Shown one piece after another: positions 5,379 through 6,772 of a stretch of 6,772 bases of DNA. A program made the translations under genes and the position numbers. The DNA lies in contig JAJYMP010000370.1 in the NCBI GenBank assembly GCA_021786915.1, positions 1 to 6,772 of the forward strand, given 5' to 3'. The DNA comes from Chloroflexota bacterium. GTDB taxonomy: Bacteria; Chloroflexota; Limnocylindria; Limnocylindrales; CSP1-4. The notes under the pieces are model-generated. The model made no database searches. It was given only the letters and a program-made list of their open reading frames with translations, and was not told the DNA's origin. Within the stretch, counting starts at the first letter, position 1. The number at the start of each line of letters is the position of its first letter.

Positions 5379-6359
5379 GTGGTGTTCCAGTCCGGCACGC
5401 GTCGCGGCCTCGACGCTTGCGCCTCGCCCCGCGGGACGTTCGCGGTTCTGGCGCTCGACCATCGCCAGAACCTGCGGCGCGAGCTCCACCCGGAGGCGCC
5501 GGGCGCGACGACCTACGACGAGATGGCCGAATTCAAGCGCGCCGTCGTCCGCGCGCTGGCGCCATCCGCGACCGGTACCCTGCTCGATCCGGAGGTCGGC
5601 GCGGCACAGGTGATCGCGGACGGGTCATTGCCGGGCAAGGCGGGGCTGATCGTGGCGCTCGAGGCCACCGGGTTCAACGGACCGCCGACGGCGCGGGTGT
5701 CGAGGATCCTTCCGGGCTGGTCGGTGGAGAAGGCCAAGCGGATGGGCGCCTCGGCCGCGAAGCTGCTCGTCTACTACCACCCGGCCGCGGCCAATGCCGA
5801 CCAGCAGGAGCGGCTGGTGGCCGACGTCGCCGCGCGCTGTGCCGGGCAGGACCTGCCCCTGTTCGTCGAGCCGCTCGGCTACGACCCGGCGACAGGGGGC
5901 CGACTGGCGGGCGAGCAGCGGCGGGGCTGTGTCGTGGAGACGGCGCGACGGCTGACGAGGAGCGGGGGCACGATCCTCAAGGCGGAGTTTCCGTACGACG
6001 CGACCGTCAGGGACCCGTCGGCCTGGGCCGATGCCTGCGCGGAGCTCGACTCCGTGAGCGCGGTTCCGTGGGTGCTCCTGTCGGGAGGCGTGGACGACGA
6101 GACCTTCGAGCGTCAGGTCGCGGCGGCATGCCGTGCCGGCGCCTCAGGCGTTCTCGTGGGCCGGTCCGTGTGGGCGCAGTCCGCCACGATGGCCCCGCGC
6201 GAGCGCGACGCGTGGCTCGCCAGCGAGGGGCGGTCCCGGCTGGAGAAGCTCGTCCGGCTGGTGGACGAGCTCGGGACCCCGTGGCACGCACGCCCCAACC
6301 CGCTCGACGGTGTGGCCGGCCCCGGCGAGGACTGGTACCGGCAATACTCAGCGGGATGA
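5379..6359 (+). CDS. LacD/YihT-type class I ketose-phosphate aldolase
   Basis: This 326-residue protein is a (beta/alpha)8-barrel aldolase of the DeoC/LacD family, of usual length for LacD (tagatose-1,6-bisphosphate aldolase). The family splits ketose (bis)phosphates through a Schiff base, giving dihydroxyacetone phosphate plus an aldehyde. Visible features are AVLALDHRQNL (22-32), ASAAKLLVYYHP (124-135), LFVEPLGYDP (161-170), ILKAEFPYD (199-207) with Lys201 as the probable Schiff-base Lys, and the phosphate-binding end VLLSGGVDD (232-240) plus SGVLVGRSVW (256-265). The GTG at 5379 is chosen because GAGG lies 7 nt upstream; a second GTG follows immediately, and an ATG at 5374 is out of frame. 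Its TGA overlaps the next ATG as ATGA, so aldolase and kinase are likely coupled. Substrate candidates are tagatose or fructose bisphosphate, or 6-deoxy-6-sulfofructose 1-phosphate as for YihT; sequence alone does not separate them. Confidence 0.87.
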   Translation: MVFQSGTRRGLDACASPRGTFAVLALDHRQNLRRELHPEAPGATTYDEMAEFKRAVVRALAPSATGTLLDPEVGAAQVIADGSLPGKAGLIVALEATGFNGPPTARVSRILPGWSVEKAKRMGASAAKLLVYYHPAAANADQQERLVADVAARCAGQDLPLFVEPLGYDPATGGRLAGEQRRGCVVETARRLTRSGGTILKAEFPYDATVRDPSAWADACAELDSVSAVPWVLLSGGVDDETFERQVAAACRAGASGVLVGRSVWAQSATMAPRERDAWLASEGRSRLEKLVRLVDELGTPWHARPNPLDGVAGPGEDWYRQYSAG

Positions 6360-6772
6360 CGGACCCCACGCGCCACGCAGGCGCCGCCCGGCGCGACATC
6401 GACGTGCTGGTCCTTGGCGAGATCAACCCGGACGTGATCGTCCGGGCCGCCGACCCGCGACCGGCGTTCGGTCAGGTCGAGCTCATGGTGGACTCAATCG
6501 ATCTGGTCATCGGCAGCTCGTCAGCGATCTTCGCCTGCGGCGCGGCACGGCTGGGCCTGCGCACGGCATTCGTCGGCGTTGTCGGCGACGACGCGCTTGG
6601 GCGGTTCATGCTCGACGCCATGCGGGCGCGCGGCGTCGCCGTCGAGAGCTGCCGCGTGGACCCGGACGTGCCGACCGGGGCATCTGTCATCCTGACCAGC
6701 GGAGCTGACCGGGCGATCCTCACGGCGCCCGGGACGATGCCGCTGCTGCGCGGCGTGGACATCCCCGACGCG
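6356..6772 (+). CDS. PfkB-family sugar kinase, N-terminal part (runs off the window)
   Basis: The first 139 residues of a ribokinase/PfkB-superfamily kinase are present. The open frame continues unbroken to the last base, so the ATP-binding half and catalytic Asp lie beyond the window. Seen are VLVLGEINPDVIV (17-29) with the early conserved Asp25, a lid-like strand pair around FGQVELMVDSIDLVIG (38-53), then SSSAIFACGAARLGLRTAFVG (54-74), VGDDALGRFMLDAMRARGV (76-94), and DVPTGASVILTSG (104-116), which fits the TG segment of the family. The usual GGxxxN substrate loop reads GSSSAIF, so the second Gly and the Asn are missing. The ATG overlaps the aldolase stop by four bases (ATGA). In this context it would make the ketose 1-phosphate or bisphosphate for the aldolase, as LacC does for LacD or YihV for YihT. 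Family assignment is strong, substrate open. Confidence 0.87.
   Translation, partial: MTDPTRHAGAARRDIDVLVLGEINPDVIVRAADPRPAFGQVELMVDSIDLVIGSSSAIFACGAARLGLRTAFVGVVGDDALGRFMLDAMRARGVAVESCRVDPDVPTGASVILTSGADRAILTAPGTMPLLRGVDIPDA

Noticed and set aside
5374..5613. ATG at 5374 opening a 79-codon frame over the start of the aldolase gene
   Set aside because: It is out of frame with the aldolase, Ser/Arg-rich, and too close to GAGG (5368-5371). The GTG at 5379 has proper spacing and begins the conserved protein.

Overview
The window is very GC-rich (roughly 70% by eye, not computed). It uses ATG and GTG starts, TGA and TAG stops, and shows the long antisense shadow frames typical of high-GC codon use. 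Gene types and style (lipoprotein solute-binding protein with an Ala/Ser/Pro linker, GH4 glycosidase, divergent aldolase/PfkB pair) suggest an actinobacterium or a high-GC member of the Chloroflexota. The sequence alone does not decide between them. There are no RNA genes, mobile elements or CRISPR arrays, and every stretch above 125 bases is covered by a gene.

Layout: two divergent transcription units face away from a 125-bp control region (5254-5378). The leftward (minus-strand) unit runs in transcription order: DeoR-family regulator (5253-4477), double-SIS sugar isomerase/deaminase-like enzyme (4480-3407, ATGA overlap with the regulator), a 112-bp gap with a hairpin, a GH4 glycosidase with an alpha-galactosidase-type motif (3294-1975), a lipoprotein sugar-binding protein of an ABC importer (1963-551), and an ABC sugar permease (513 to the window edge). 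The permease frame is broken by one in-frame TGA at 127-129, after which family-like sequence continues in the same frame. The rightward unit is a LacD-type class I aldolase (5379-6359) and a PfkB-family sugar kinase (from 6356, ATGA overlap, cut by the window edge).

How it fits together (inference): an oligosaccharide or glycoside is bound outside the cell by the lipoprotein and imported by the ABC permease. The NAD/Mn-dependent GH4 enzyme then cleaves it. The sugar is isomerised or deaminated by the SIS enzyme, phosphorylated by the PfkB kinase and split by the aldolase. The DeoR regulator probably senses a phosphorylated intermediate and controls both units from the shared region. The best-known parallel is the galactoside/galactosamine-tagatose route. 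The same enzyme classes also occur in sulfoquinovose (YihT/YihV/CsqR) and fructosamine (FrlB/FrlD) catabolism, so the true substrate is open. No ABC ATPase and no complete second permease lie in the window.

Most worth a second look: the in-frame TGA in the permease; altered phosphate-loop residues in the SIS enzyme; an atypical substrate-loop motif in the PfkB kinase; a predicted leaderless start for the regulator; and a 9-bp direct repeat placed at both divergent promoters.
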